A DNA stretch of 64,000 nucleotides from Benincasa hispida (Eukaryota > Streptophyta > Magnoliopsida > Cucurbitales > Cucurbitaceae): positions 43,976,444 to 44,040,443 of the forward strand of contig NC_052353.1 of NCBI RefSeq assembly GCF_009727055.1. Direction: 5' to 3'. The first letter of the stretch is position 1, and each line of letters starts with the position of its first letter. Made by a program: the position numbers and the translations under genes. Positions 1 through 14,999 of this stretch are shown in pieces. The notes beneath the pieces are model-generated. The model did no database searches. It was not told where the DNA came from and saw only the letters and a program-made list of their open reading frames with translations.

Positions 1-3
1 GAT

Positions 4-860
4 TGTTGGAGTGTATATTCTAAAGTCTTGCAGTTTTATGTTAGTTGAATCAATGGTTGATTGATTTTATATTACTTGTGCAATAATCCATTGACCTAAT
101 ATACAAGGTTATCCGATGTAACTTAAACATGTATATGGAGACATACAAGTGGATCGTGTTTAAGTGATAACCTAAATGATCTGTAATATATGGATATGGT
201 TGGGTATCTTATGCTAGTAATAAAGACCAAACCACAAAATGTTAAGTCTCTTCTTATAAAGTCGTTACTGGAAAAGACTTATATTTCATCAAAATGACCA
301 TAAGTGATTTGACCTCTTGAGCGATCATTTGATTTGTATGGGTGAGAGTGACCAGATTTGCCAACTCAATGAGTCTACCATTTTGGGGATTTTGTCTGAT
401 TGGGGAGCTGAAAACACAACTACACAAGAATAAATTCACTCATTCCATAGTTAGGGTAAGAAGATAAATTGCTCATTTAAGGATTGATTTTGGTGCTTGA
501 AAAATGGGGCACCTCATCCTCTTGTGGCCTGAGAGGGGTTCGGTCATAGTTGGACTATGACTAATTGTTCATTAGAGGGATTAGTGTACTTAAGGAGTTA
601 GACATAACTATAGGAGTAAAACGATAATTTGACCAAGCTGTATTTACTAGCAATTTGTGAAGGGTCAACACATTGTTGATTGGTTATATCCAATGGACAC
701 TGAAATATATTTATAGTGTGAAGAGTTCAGTTGTCGGCCTTTAATAGAGTGACCGACAATTAATGAATATTGATAATTTGATTAAAAGGTTTTAATAAAT
801 TAATCTCGTACCATTGGAGCTTTAGGAAGGTCCCTTCGTTACTTTTTAAATTTTAACTAA
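4..860 (+). mobile_element. Ty1/copia LTR, 5' part only
   Basis: The block begins with TGTTGG at base 4 and follows, with many substitutions, the same order of segments as the LTRs at 33.2-34.2, 51.0-51.5 and 59.0-59.5 kb. These include a stretch on 'warm' landmarks such as ATGGGTGAGAGTG near 340, a TTGGGGA stretch near 380, and CTATGACT..TTGTTCATTAGAGG near 555. Homology fades near 860, so only the first 40% or so of a roughly 2-kb LTR is present. No internal region follows. It is an old truncated copy, either solo or cut by a later deletion. Confidence 0.75.
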
Positions 861-1577
861 CTCAAAAAGGCGTAGTATTAGATTTTAGATTCAACTTTTC
901 TAAAAATCAACTATTTGCTTAACCATTTAAATAAATATATATATTACAATATTCTTCCATGTTAATATACTTTTCACATATATTTTCATTTTTTTTTTTT
1001 GTATAATTAACTATTTTCTTAAAATTTTTATCAAATAATTTAGATTAAACAAAATTATTTAAAATTCAAATCATAAAAAAATTTTAAAAAATATATTATA
1101 ATAAATTAATTATCAATAGAAAAATAATTAAAATAATTAACCTATTTTGATTAATATAATTAAGTTATACTAAGCACTAATTTATCTAGTACCATAACTA
1201 ATTTTTTAATTTAAATTTAAAATTTACCAAAGAACGTTTTACTTCTTTTCACATCGATTTTTTAGAAAGCAAAGCTAACCACAATTATTTAACAATCCCA
1301 AATTAAGCTTAAACAATTACAAATTAAAAAATTCTAAAACTAAACATTTTTAAAGTGATTTTAACCTTTCATAATCACTCATTTTTTTAATCAAAAGTAA
1401 TTTTAATCCTACTGTTTTTTAATCTTACATTATCCAAAAAATCAAAACTAATTTGAAATTATAGAATTAACAACTAGAAGTTTCCGTCTTTCAAGCAACT
1501 AGCACCCTTTCTTGAAATATGTCAAAATCAAGAGCGAAATTCTCAAATTTATTTCCGACCATTTCCAAAAACTAATT
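861..1577. other. AT-rich intergenic DNA upstream of the BTB gene
   Basis: No open frame of interest and no repeat family I recognise. It is strongly AT-rich with poly-A and poly-T tracts, as expected for plant promoter-distal DNA. Confidence 0.6.
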
Positions 1578-1592
1578 TATATATATATATAG
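1578..1592 (+). promoter_or_regulatory. Candidate TATA region of the BTB gene
   Basis: An alternating TATATATA tract lies about 200 bases upstream of the ATG at 1787 and would place transcription start near 1610-1620. It is the only strong TATA-like tract close to the gene. Alternating AT is common in this DNA, so this is an inference from position. Confidence 0.35.
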
Positions 1593-1786
1593 AGACCCAA
1601 AATGATGAACACTGCGAAGAGTTTCCATTTACCTTTGAAGGTTTTCAATGGGATGTCCAAATCTAGAACGATCTCCATTCTTCCTCTGATAATTCATTCT
1701 TCATTGTCCTCTCTCTCCAATTGATTGATTCTTCAGCGTTGATTCCGCAAGGAAACCTGTAAATCCCACCAGCGATTCGCTTGGAA

Positions 1787-4268
1787 ATGACCGTCGGAAC
1801 TTCAAAAAAGAGGCAGCGCGTTCAACACTCTGCCTCCACCAGCCGCAATTCCTCCGTCGTCGCCGCTGCCGACTGCTTTCCCTTACCGGATAAGTCTTCA
1901 ACCGAAGTTTCCAAAAAGCCCCATACTCTCCGCCGTACTTCGTCGTTCTCGTCCATCCCCGCCTTCAACGACGCCTCCACTGCCGATATTGTCCTCCGTC
2001 TGTATTCGGAGGTTACTCCTTTTGATTCGTCCGGTTCCGATTCTCTATCGTCTTCCGATGTCCAGATTTATCTTCATTCGCACGTTCTTCGCCGATCGAA
2101 GTACTTTTCTGCTCTGTTGTCTGACCGATGGCAGCCTCAGAAGGAGGATGATTCTGGTCCTTTGAGGCTGAGTTTCGGTGTTCCGGCGGCGCAGGGTGCC
2201 ATGGATAGCCATTTGGCTGTTCTTGAGCTTCTGTATGTTGACGATATGTCGGACGCTATCCATTGCGCGAAGGCTGCGTTGGATCTCCTCCCCGTTGCGC
2301 TTAAATTTCTTTTTGAGGATTGTGTGAAGTCCTGTGTTCGATTTCTGGAGGCCGTGCCATGGACGGACGAGGAGGAAAAGAGAGTGATGGGGTTGATTCC
2401 GTTTCTGCAGGAGGAAGAATCGATGGAGCTTCTTGCTAGGGTTTCTCCAGGCCGGAATGATTCTTGCGAGGAAATGTTGCAGGGACTGATTTTGGCTGCC
2501 ATTCATAATTATCCCAATATGGCTTTCGTGAAGGCATTTGTGGCGAAGCTTTTGAAGGATTTTTCGTCAAAGGAGTCAGCTAAGAGAGTGCTGAAGAGGG
2601 CATTCGAGACGAGCTTGAAGGTCGTGAAGGAGTCTTTGGAGGAATATTCAAGCCCAAATTTTAGAGGAGACCATAACGAAACGGAGGCCATTCAAAGGCT
2701 CAATTTGCACACTGCAATGACGAATGCCAAGCATTTGTCATGGCTGGTTGAGAGGATGATTGAATTGAGGGTGGCTGATGTTGCTGTGGATGAATGGAGT
2801 GAACAGGCTTCTTTCACTGCAGATTTACAACGAGCATTTCGAGACGATGGGTGGCGGGGCATTGTGCCGGGGTTTCCTTCGGTTCTTCTGCGATGTACCT
2901 CCAAGCTCGCCAATGCGGTTGCTGCTGGTAGCATTTTAGCCAACAAACAGGTACCAATCACTTTGCACAATCTTTCCAACATCACATGAGTAAAAATTAA
3001 AATGCTTTTGTTTTCAGTTGCGTTCTATGTATAAATATGCTGTCTTTTGGTGTTTATCTGATTGTCCCAACATCACATTAGTGAAAACTAAAGACTTGAG
3101 TGCAAGAGCTTAGAATCAAAGATAAAACAAGAACTAAATAAAGAATCATAGAAAGACTCCAAAGAAACATAAAGAGCTAAGAGCACAAGATATGATATGC
3201 TCTACATCATTTAACAGTCAACACGTTTCAGACAACGAAAACTTGATCTGTCTACTCCAATTGCAATTCCAAAATATGAAAACAAAATCCAACCCAAGGT
3301 ACTATAAGCTGGTACCTAGGCTGTCTTTGGACATTGATTGAGTAAACATTCAGATTTCTGTTTTGTCTCACGCCAGTTAAGTTATTCAACTAATTGGTCC
3401 CGACCTTTTTCCCTTACTAACTTCTTGAGTTCAAGCAAGTTATTAACAACACAGTGAGAAACCAAATTAGTCTAGAGGCAGTTTTTGGGAGTAACAGCTT
3501 TTTTTGCATTCTTTCTCCAAAGAATAACCAAATTATCATGAAGATGAACGGAAGAACAAAATTAGGCTGTACAATTAATCATAGTGTCCTTTCTTGTAGT
3601 CCCTTTGCAAAAATGCTAGGGACATAGATTGGTTTTTTCGTAAAGGTTAGTAGATTCATTCTGTAGTCTCTTTGGTTTAATTAGAAGATGGGTTCTTTAA
3701 TTTCTAGAAGAAGTATCTATCAAAGCCAGATAGCTGTATTTTCAACCCCCACTCACACACAAATAAGAAAAGAAAAAGAACAAGAAAAGTACGATTCTTT
3801 GTATCAAACCCCTGTTTTTTACCCCCAATTTTTCCTTGTTTGTTTGAGGATTTCTTCACTTCCGTTCCTTGTTGGTATCAATGAGGTTGCTTTGCCGAAG
3901 TAGAGTTTTATTAACCTGGGTACCACTGTTGGGACATTTTTGATTGATTAGAAAACTGCTTAACTTACTTGGTTTCACTCGGGGTTCCAACTTCTCAGGT
4001 TAGAAAGAAACTCGTAAAGCATTGGCTTCCGGTTCTGGTTGTTAGCAAAGATCATTCGCCCTTGCTTGCCAGCAACAAGAACCTGTGTATGGAGCTGGAG
4101 GAAACATTCCTGAGAATCATTTCCACACTCCCCTTGTCAGATGCACAGGAGTTGTTGCAGCAGTGCCTTAGCTTTACCCGTAGTGTTGACGATTGCCCGC
4201 ACCTCTTCAAAGCATTTAACACCTGGTTCCGACGTGCAACACATCCTCCACAGCCAGAGAAACTTTGA
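1787..4268 (+). CDS. BTB/POZ domain-containing protein (At1g63850-like)
   Basis: There are two exons, 1787-2950 and 3999-4268, joined in phase 0 across an intron with gtacca..ctcag ends, giving 477 aa. The ATG at 1787 is the first in frame; a TTG-initiated extension at 1781 is not needed. Residues 1-55 are basic and Ser-rich, and look disordered. The BTB fold spans about residues 65-190, with the signature DIVLRLY, then HVLRRSKYFSALLSDRW, then VLELLYVDD. The C-terminal half is the plant-specific helical region of this subgroup (LERM-like MIELRVADVAVDEW, then VRKKLVKHWLPVLVV in exon 2). BTB proteins of this kind usually act as substrate adaptors of CUL3 ubiquitin ligases, but no target is known to me for this subgroup. 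The length suits the family. The At1g63850 assignment rests on recall of family style, not on an alignment; At3g05675-like is the alternative. Confidence 0.82.
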
Positions 4269-4345
4269 TGAAAAAGGAACTGTGAGTTGTGATTTCCTAC
4301 CCTTTCAGTATTGTACATATAGGAAGTGGAAATTTAAAGTTTGTA

Positions 4346-4351
4346 AATAAA
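4346..4351 (+). terminator. Poly(A) signal AATAAA of the BTB gene
   Basis: A perfect AATAAA lies 78 bases after the stop codon in an otherwise unremarkable 3' region. The position fits a plant near-upstream element. Other weak signals further down (to about 4560) are possible. Confidence 0.45.
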
Positions 4352-4559
4352 CCTAGAAAGATTTCCTTTTGCTACAAGAAATGGTCCATGGATGCTCTTG
4401 GTGTACCATTTCTCACAAGCACCATCTTTTTTTCTTTTTTTTTTTTGTTCTAGTTGTGATGTAATTACATAAGAAGCCGATAATTATCTAGTTCTTTTGG
4501 AAACTCATCTTTATTTTGTTTTTGTTTTCGTTTGAGCGAAAATGTAAGTTCCATTTTGA

Positions 4560-7524
4560 GGAATAATTTCACAAGACAGTTTTGCTGGAGGAATGTTCAT
4601 TTTGTGCTTCCAGAGGGGTGTCCTAAGGTCGTTATTTGTTACCATCTTCGGTCGCTACTTGTTCGCTACTATGTCTTTCTAGCATAGCTGTGATGAAACG
4701 TAACAAAATCATCTTACTGTGCAGTAAACTCAGCTGGAACCTGAGTTCAAGGTTAAAAGAAAAGTGAGCTCTTTACAAGGTTTTAAAAAATGGTCTGAAT
4801 GATGAGAGGCTGGTTGGGAGGTTCATACTCTTTTCCTAGCCCTCTCTGAGGGGCCTAAAATGGTCATCAATAGGGTATGTTAATGTTGCATACTTGATTT
4901 GTTTTTTTTGAACAAATTCAACACTTATATATGTTTTTTGATATTCCAATAATCCGGCATATAATAGTGTTGAGATGTTCATGGTGTGGTTTTACTGTTG
5001 AACACTATGAATTCGTATTATATGAATTCATATGAAACATAATTGTGGTTGTAAATTGATAAGATTTAAACGGATTGATATAAATTGCAAAGTTGGATAA
5101 AATTAAAGGTAAAAGTTTAAATGTTAAAATTGATACAAATGGTAAAGTTGGATGAAATTAAAGGTTTAATGTTACGGGTCAAATTTAGGGCAAAAAATAG
5201 CATTTCCCTTCCTTTTAAAGGAAAAAAATTGAAATTAGAAATAGAGTGACAATAATTTGAAATAGTATGGCAATCATAATCTCTAATTTAGGTGTTCTAG
5301 TTCTAAGTCAATTTTGTTCAACATTCTACCGAACTTATATTCTAATTGTAGTTTCGAAACAGTGACCTAAAGTTATGTTTGTGTAACGGTCTTATTTTTT
5401 TTTTCCAAGTCACTGTGCAATAACTTTTGAACAGGATAGAAATATTTTTGGAACAAAAAGGACAAAATTTTGATTAATTTTTGTAATTTAGCCTTCTTAC
5501 CTCCCAGCTTCTTAATTAGCCTTTATATCATTGGTGTCTATTTTAGAAGAAGAAGAAAAAAAAAATCATTGGTTTGTGCATTCCTTTGTGGCCATAAGAC
5601 ATCAATAAAGACCCTTTGCCATGTTTGTATGCCAATTAGTCAAGAATCTCTCAGTTTAGAGTTTCAGACTATGTTATGCTATAACAAACATCATAATCGT
5701 ATAGTGTGACAGATACAATTGCCTATATATGATAAGTTTGAACATTGAAACTAGATATAGATCAAATTAACTAAAACAGCCAAAATATTTTCTCAGTTTA
5801 ATTTCATGCAACATCGCACTTAACTGATACTAATTAGTCAAACCAATCAAACCATCCCAATTCAATTTCTCCAGTTCATTGGTTTTCTTTCTAAACGTCT
5901 TCTTAACTTCCACGATTGGACCCTTACATCTCACAACTAATTTCCATCTCCTAAACCATTGTACAACTTCTTAGATAGGAAAAACTATTCAATGAAAACG
6001 TCTTGCGAACACTTCTTTTCCTTTTTTTCTCTCATGATATTTGTGAGTATCCAGGCTAGCTTATGCACACCTCGACTGATCTCACGAGACAATCTGCATG
6101 ACCCTACAACATTTGGGTCTCAAAGAAAGTAAACACTTTCTTTCCTGTTAGCCATATTCCATCTTGGAAGTTGCAAATACTTTCTTCTCACTATCCAACT
6201 CATAGTTCTTCTTAACATATGATCATGACTATCCAGTTTCTCGCCTATAAGAAATAAGCAAAAATTCACTACTTTTTTTAGTGGGGATGTGGCGAAGCCT
6301 TTCTCCAACTTAGACTTATCTAATTCCAAATCCAAGCAGAGGTTTGAAACAGATACTAATTGATGATGCTAGAAAGAAAACTACTAGATCCATCGTATCT
6401 TTGACGCTACAGCTTAAGCCAGTAACTAAGATCGCCCTATTCTAATTTTAGCCATACCCATATCTGTAATCTAACCATTAAGGATAACGAATGCCTGAAA
6501 AACGATAATCCAACCTTTTACAACAAAATTCTGAAGTTTCAATTCAGCACAACATTTTAAAAGTATTGGAAATCATCTCAGGACCCCGTATTTAGAGAAT
6601 ATTGAAAATCAATTGCACGTTATTGAACAAAGTCACGAGCAACAGAGAGATGCCTAACAAAAATCTAACCTCTCAAGGTTTGTATTCTGAGGCTTAAAAC
6701 AATAGCTCTCTGCATATCCAGAAAATGTGGCCGCATTGCATTATACAATGATCAAAACTAAAAAACAGTTGTCTAAATGATTCTTCCTTGTGATAAAGGT
6801 ATCTTACAAAGATAAGTAGGAAAGATGGAAAAACCTCACAAGTCCTACGGAGGGTTGTTTCAGCTACCAGTCATTTAGCTGTATTATCAATTACAATTCG
6901 TCTTCACCAACTGTTGTGTCACAAAGGTGTCACAAATCCTAAAAGATAAAGTAAAACGATGAAGTTAGGAAATGAACTCAATAGTATATACAAGAGACAT
7001 ATGGTTGACCATTCAAGATGAGAGTTATGGATAGTCATTTCTCGAATGTAATTCATAAACCAAAGAGTACATACCCATAAGATGCAATGTTAGCCAATAA
7101 CTAATGGGTCACTCAAGGCAAACCGAAGATTTTGTGGGGTTGAGTAGCCTGGGCTCTGACGTGGGAGCTTTGGAAAGAAAGGAATAGAAGGATCTTTGAA
7201 GATAAGTCTAACTAACTCTTTTGTTGATTTTGTAACCTTGTACAAATTACTTCGTCTTCTTGGACTCCATGACCACACAAGGTTTTCTTTTCTAACTACA
7301 ACTTCAACCGAAACCTCCAAAATTGGGAGGAATTGATGATTTATTTATTGAATTTTCTTTTTTTGAGTAGAGGAATTGATGATTTAGTTCTTTTGTGTAT
7401 TGGCACCTTGCCACTCCGCCCTTAGGTAATATAGTCTGCTGTCCCTTATCAGAAGAAGCTAATAATGGGTCATTTGGTAACGCTTTGGTTTTCCTTTTTC
7501 CATTTTTTTTATACATAAGCTTGT
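4560..7524. other. Intergenic region without supported genes
   Basis: Short frames occur on both strands (for example 5470-5709 and 6120-6335), but none has a recognisable domain, codon bias or splice-linked extension. No transposon ends were recognised. Part of 6.9-7.5 kb could be untranslated sequence of the neighbouring - strand gene, which I cannot confirm. Confidence 0.5.
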
Positions 7525-7863
7525 ATGAACTCTTTTTTGCTGATTCGTATGATTTTGGTTTTTAAAATTTGGAAAAAATTTCCAAAGGATTTTCTGCTAA
7601 TAAGTAAGAAACTAAACAAAGAAGCTAGTAAGGTATCTTATTTTTCAAAAACAAAATCGTTCTCTGACCAAGTTGAACTTAGAATGGAAAGGAGAAACCA
7701 CTTTTTGAGGAGTGTTAGAACAGTGGATCCTGCCTGGAAAGAAGCGCGCATTCGCGCTGCCAGAGAGCGTATCGAGGATTTGGAGGGGAGGCTGCAAGCG
7801 CTGCGGGCGGAGCAGCAAGCACTCATAGTGCAGGCAGTCACCCACGGGCACCGGGGATACTAG
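7525..7863 (+). other. Orphan open frame with a GC-rich coiled-coil-like end
   Basis: This is a 112-codon frame. Its first 50 codons are AT-rich and look non-coding. From about residue 53 the composition changes abruptly to GC-rich with the heptad-like run RAARERIEDLEGRLQALRAE, typical of a short coiled coil. I do not recognise a family. The frame runs into the 89-bp duplicated block and ends there. It could be a fragment of a transposon or gag-like protein, or an exon of an unrecognised gene. The true downstream sequence is obscured by the assembly artefact, so no product is claimed. Confidence 0.25.
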
Positions 7864-7966
7864 AATATTCCGTCGANGAGGCTGCAAGCGCTGCGGGCGG
7901 AGCAGCAAGCACTCATAGTGCAGGCAGTCACCCACGGGCACCGGGGATACTAGAATATTCCGTCGA
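7788..7966. repeat. 89-bp exact direct duplication around one N
   Basis: Bases 7788-7876 and 7878-7966 are the same 89 bases, separated only by an N at 7877. The pattern is that of a gap closed without recognising that the two contig ends overlap. A real tandem duplication with zero divergence and an ambiguous base exactly at the joint is much less likely. Confidence 0.9.
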
Positions 7967-8091
7967 CCAAGAAAAAAAGGCATAAGACGAGTTTTAAGGC
8001 AATCAAAATTCAAAAAACACTACATATTCTACAGATGTAAGAAGTTCATTTCCCAACTTCTTTTACTTCATTTTACATCAAATATAGAGGT

Positions 8092-8721
8092 TTAGAGACA
8101 AACTTTAGGAAAAAGAATCAATTTTAGAGGAATGCCTATCACAAATTATGCAGTGCATCGAGAATCCAACAGAAAGTAAGAAAATGGATATATTAACAAA
8201 GCAAAATCCCAGATCATATGAACAAAAAACCCTCTCCACATCATATCGCAGATAAAAATGCTCACATTTATAAGAACAACGTAAATAAAGAAATGGAGAA
8301 TAAAACAACCTTCAGAAAGCCAGCACCAGCAATGCGAGTCGACGGCAATTTTGGACTTCAACCGAGCTGACGCAACGGCGCTATGGAGTGGCATCAGAGA
8401 CTCCACAGTAGCCAAAGAAGAAACAATCCTGGAGAGAAACAAAGGACGAGCAATGAAAATGGAAGAAAATCAAGTATATTCAGGATCCAGGAAAGGCCAA
8501 AAACAGTAAAAATTAACTAAGATCGGGAAGAAATTCCGGCACGTAAACGACTGAATGAAATTACAAAATTTGAAGTGAAAGTACCTGGAAACGGAAGAAA
8601 AGCCTCTGGAGGAAGAAGAAACAAGCAATGGATTTAGGGTTTTATGAGCCAATGTTCTGGTGCGGCCGGCCATGGACCTGGAAGCCGCCGCCGTGAGAAG
8701 TGATCGGCAAACGGAAGCCAT
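8092..8721 (-). CDS. NFD6: NUCLEAR FUSION DEFECTIVE 6-like organellar protein
   Basis: Exon 1 is 8721-8585 (ATG start, donor gtactt) and exon 2 is 8428-8310 (acceptor tctccag, donor gttgtt). They join in phase 2 to give MASVCRSLL..SSVSR-IVSSLATVESLMPLHSAVASARLKSKIAVDSHCWCWLSE. The segment ESLMPLHSAVASARL is the hallmark of the NFD6 family: small plant proteins with an N-terminal mitochondrial/plastid presequence, one member of which is needed for polar nuclear fusion in the Arabidopsis female gametophyte. The arginine- and serine-rich N-terminus with no acidic residues fits a presequence. The last exon is uncertain. The best candidate starts at 8135 after ttgtgatag and reads GIPLKLILFPKVCL then TAA at 8092, giving 99 aa, a normal family length. 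Retention of the second intron would instead give a short alternative tail. Exons 1 and 2 are firm; exon 3 is tentative. Confidence 0.78.
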
Positions 8722-9424
8722 TTCTTAAGATACAATGCTGGAGGCGGGTTTAGCAACGGGCTTTATAGTGAGAAAATTTCTTTGGGTTTTTCTTTGTAAG
8801 ATCTTTTACAATGACACGGTGTGTTTGGAACATGGTTAATTTAAAAAGTGAGTTATTTTGGAAAAAAATGAAATGTTTAATAATAGTTTAAAATAGTTTT
8901 TTTTTTTTTAAATTTTTTTAGTCAAAGATGAATATTATTTTTTTCAAAAAAATAACTTTTTTGAACGAATCTTAATTTAATTGGCATGGAAATGTTTTAG
9001 TAGTAAAAAATAACAAAAATTTAAAAGAATATATTTAAAGTTTGTAAATTATAGAAATGAAAATAAGTTAAACCAAGATTTGTAATTTGATAGAAGAAAA
9101 TTGGGGGAAACTCAATTTTTACTCTAAATCAATTTAGACAGATTTTTCTCTTAAATTCCATACTATAGTTTTATATAAAGATAGAAATTCTTGGCCAAGT
9201 TTGAAAAATAAAAACAAATATTTACAACTTTTTTTTTCCAATTTTCAAAATTTCACTTGTTCAAAATAAATTAGAAAATAGATTTTAAAAAAAAAAGAAA
9301 AAGAAAAAGAAAAAAGAAGGCTTGTAAGCTTAATTTTTTTAAAAAAAAATCAAATAGTTAGTTATCAAAGAGGGCCTTAATTTTCATTTTCATCCAACTA
9401 TATCACAATTTTTTTTTTTTTTTT

Positions 9425-9990
9425 GGAAGAAATCAAGTCAACTTGGGTTGGGCTCAGTTTAGTTGAAGGATTTTTTAGATCCAATCTAATTAATTTGGAC
9501 GGTAAGTTTCTTCAATCCAAATAATATTTATTAAAAAATGAACCCAACCCAAACATATAACATTTGATTTGGGTTGGTTCTGGTTACTCGGGTCATTCAT
9601 TGAAATTTTTATTTTAAAAAAAGTAAAAGTTAATATGTAAAAATTTAATTTAATTATTTTCATATATCGAATCAATAATAGAACTCAATTTCAATTTATT
9701 TGAGGAAATTTTTATTTCCAAAGTGCAAAGTTGCTGAGAAATTAAATAAAACTAAAATAAATATATGTATATATGATTATATAAGTAAAAAAAATATACT
9801 TTTTAAAGTTAATATATAATAAGTTCGAGTTGGTTTGAGTTTATTTTAGATGACCCATCAATCAACCAAACTCATAAAATTTTTATTTATTTGAACACAA
9901 TCCAACCCAAATGAGTTAATAACCCAATTCAAACCACACATATTGGATTGGGTTGATCAGATATCGGTTTTTTAACACCCTACCTTCTAT
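9425..9990. repeat. Degenerate inverted-repeat element with GGGTTGGG/CCCAACCC ends
   Basis: The left part carries CTTGGGTTGGGCTC and later AACCCAACCC. The right part carries CCAACCCAAATGAGTT and TTGGATTGGGTTGATC, followed by a run ending AACACCCTA. The two halves resemble each other as diverged reverse complements. This is the look of an old MITE-like foldback repeat. Exact ends and target duplications could not be set by eye. Confidence 0.4.
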
Positions 9991-10149
9991 AAGCTATTAC
10001 TCTAAATCTTATTAAAAAAAACTTTTATCTTTTGTGTTTAATGAATTATAAAAATATATATGTATCAAATCAATAAATTTCTAGAGACAAATAGCATAAT
10101 AGTTTTTTTCTTGTTTGGAATTTGTGAATACAAGTAAAAGATGTCCAAA

Positions 10150-10710
10150 AAATTCATGGGATCGAGCCCTATGAGGACCCGCCCCGAACAAGACGGAGAA
10201 TCCCTGAATACACGAGGAATGAGAGATTTTTTTTTCTCGTTGCAATTCGGGGCCGAAGATTATATTCCCTGATCTTGCCTCGCCCTAACTTTTGTATATA
10301 AATTATAAATTTATAATACATATGCATATATAATATTGTAGACTTTGTTAGGATCATTATGAAGGTTTTAATTATTTAACTTTAAAACTTTATTACTTTA
10401 ATCTCTTAGATGTTATAATACTTAAGACAGGATGTTCTAATTGTTGAAATTTAATTTATAAAAATTATGAGAATTTAACATTATAATTATATATTTTTTT
10501 AAATTGAATGTGTATTATTGTTTCTAATACCAAAATTGATAGTATTTTATTTAAATGAAAGTTGTATTGGATATGTTTAAGGAATTATTGAAAAAATATA
10601 TTTAATTGAAAAAAATGATTGTGGAAAATTTTCCTCGCGAGGATCAGGGACGAGGACGGGGACGGGGAGGGCTTCCCTGTCCCCGATCCTACCTAGGGAC
10701 ATCTCTAAAT
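10150..10710. repeat. GC-ended foldback repeat
   Basis: A very AT-rich core is bounded by GC-rich arms. The left arm contains GACCCGCCCCGAAC and GAGAATCCCTGAA; the right arm contains GATCAGGGACGAGGACGGGG and CCCTGTCCCCGATCC. The arms pair imperfectly as inverted repeats. A related GGGGATGGGGAATC fragment occurs at 15,235-15,350. This suggests a small dispersed element, class unknown. Confidence 0.4.
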
Positions 10711-11159
10711 ACAAGTTATTTAAGGGTCAATTTACGCATGGGTCAAATTTATTTTTATGCAATACTTCATTTTTATTAAAATTAGTGAATTTATAATATT
10801 ATTACATGTACTCAAAAGTTTTTGTTTTTGTTTTTTTTTTTTTTTTAAAATAATTAACCAGATGTAAAAGTACAAATAACCTTAAAACCTTAAAACTAAA
10901 TAAAAATAAATCAAACTCAAATTATCTTTTGTCTTTTTTAAAAAGGAAAATAATACTTTATGGGCCATGGGTGTATTGGGCTTGCTCAAATATCCACAAT
11001 GAAGCCCAAGACCAAGACGCAGCGTTTTATCGACCGGAAATCGGAACTGTTTCAGAGACTCCTGCGATCACAAACCTCAGTAGTTCGTGCATAGAGAAGA
11101 AGCATTTTGGAATCCCCACTGTGAGTAGCGGTGAAGAACATTGGCTTACACCATTTCCC

Positions 11160-14635
<3,476 letters not shown>

Positions 14636-14817
14636 TACATTTTCCCATGGTGCACTCTGGATATGACTTTTCTTAGTGCGTTCATAATAAGATAAACCTG
14701 AGCATGGTGTTGAAATTTTTTTTGTATTCTTGGTGTGCATGAGTCGAGAACATAATTCTTGCTGCTTACTACGGCCCAAGTTTGGGATTTTTCTCGGTAT
14801 CTTTTGTTTTTCTTCCC

Positions 14818-14823
14818 AATAAA
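14818..14823 (+). terminator. Poly(A) signal AATAAA of NDUFS8
   Basis: A perfect AATAAA lies 183 bases after the TGA at 14633, a plausible 3' UTR length. Inference from motif and position only. Confidence 0.45.
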
Positions 14824-14940
14824 AATGGGAATGTATGGTTTCTCATGCGGTTGTAATGTAGGTAAAAATATGAACAATACCATCGATATATCTTCAATGT
14901 TCTTCCCGACTTCATGCTCTGGTATTGAGTTTGGAAAGAG

Positions 14941-14974
<34 letters not shown>

Positions 14975-14986
14975 GAAAAGAAAAGA
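14941..14986 (+). repeat. (AAAAG)n microsatellite
   Basis: A poly-A run passes into about seven AAAAG units. Simple repeat, probably polymorphic; no function inferred. Confidence 0.9.
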
Positions 14987-14999
14987 CCAGAAAATTTCA

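Larger units (their letters stand above)
8760..10920. other. AT-rich intergenic DNA with degenerate foldback repeats
   Basis: No gene is supported. Poly-A/T and GAAA tracts are frequent (for example near 9290-9320). Two internal blocks listed separately show inverted symmetry and are probably small non-autonomous DNA elements. Confidence 0.5.

Noticed and set aside
2045..2506. Antisense open frames of up to 153 codons inside the BTB gene
   Set aside because: They are shadows of a GC-rich exon on the other strand; no splice sites or domain.
6120..7320. - strand frames as extra exons of a gene
   Set aside because: No splice-consistent joining and no domain; composition as in the flanks.
7690..7863. 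Plastid or mitochondrial DNA insertion as source of the GC-rich segment
   Set aside because: I could not match it to any organellar gene I know; left as unknown.
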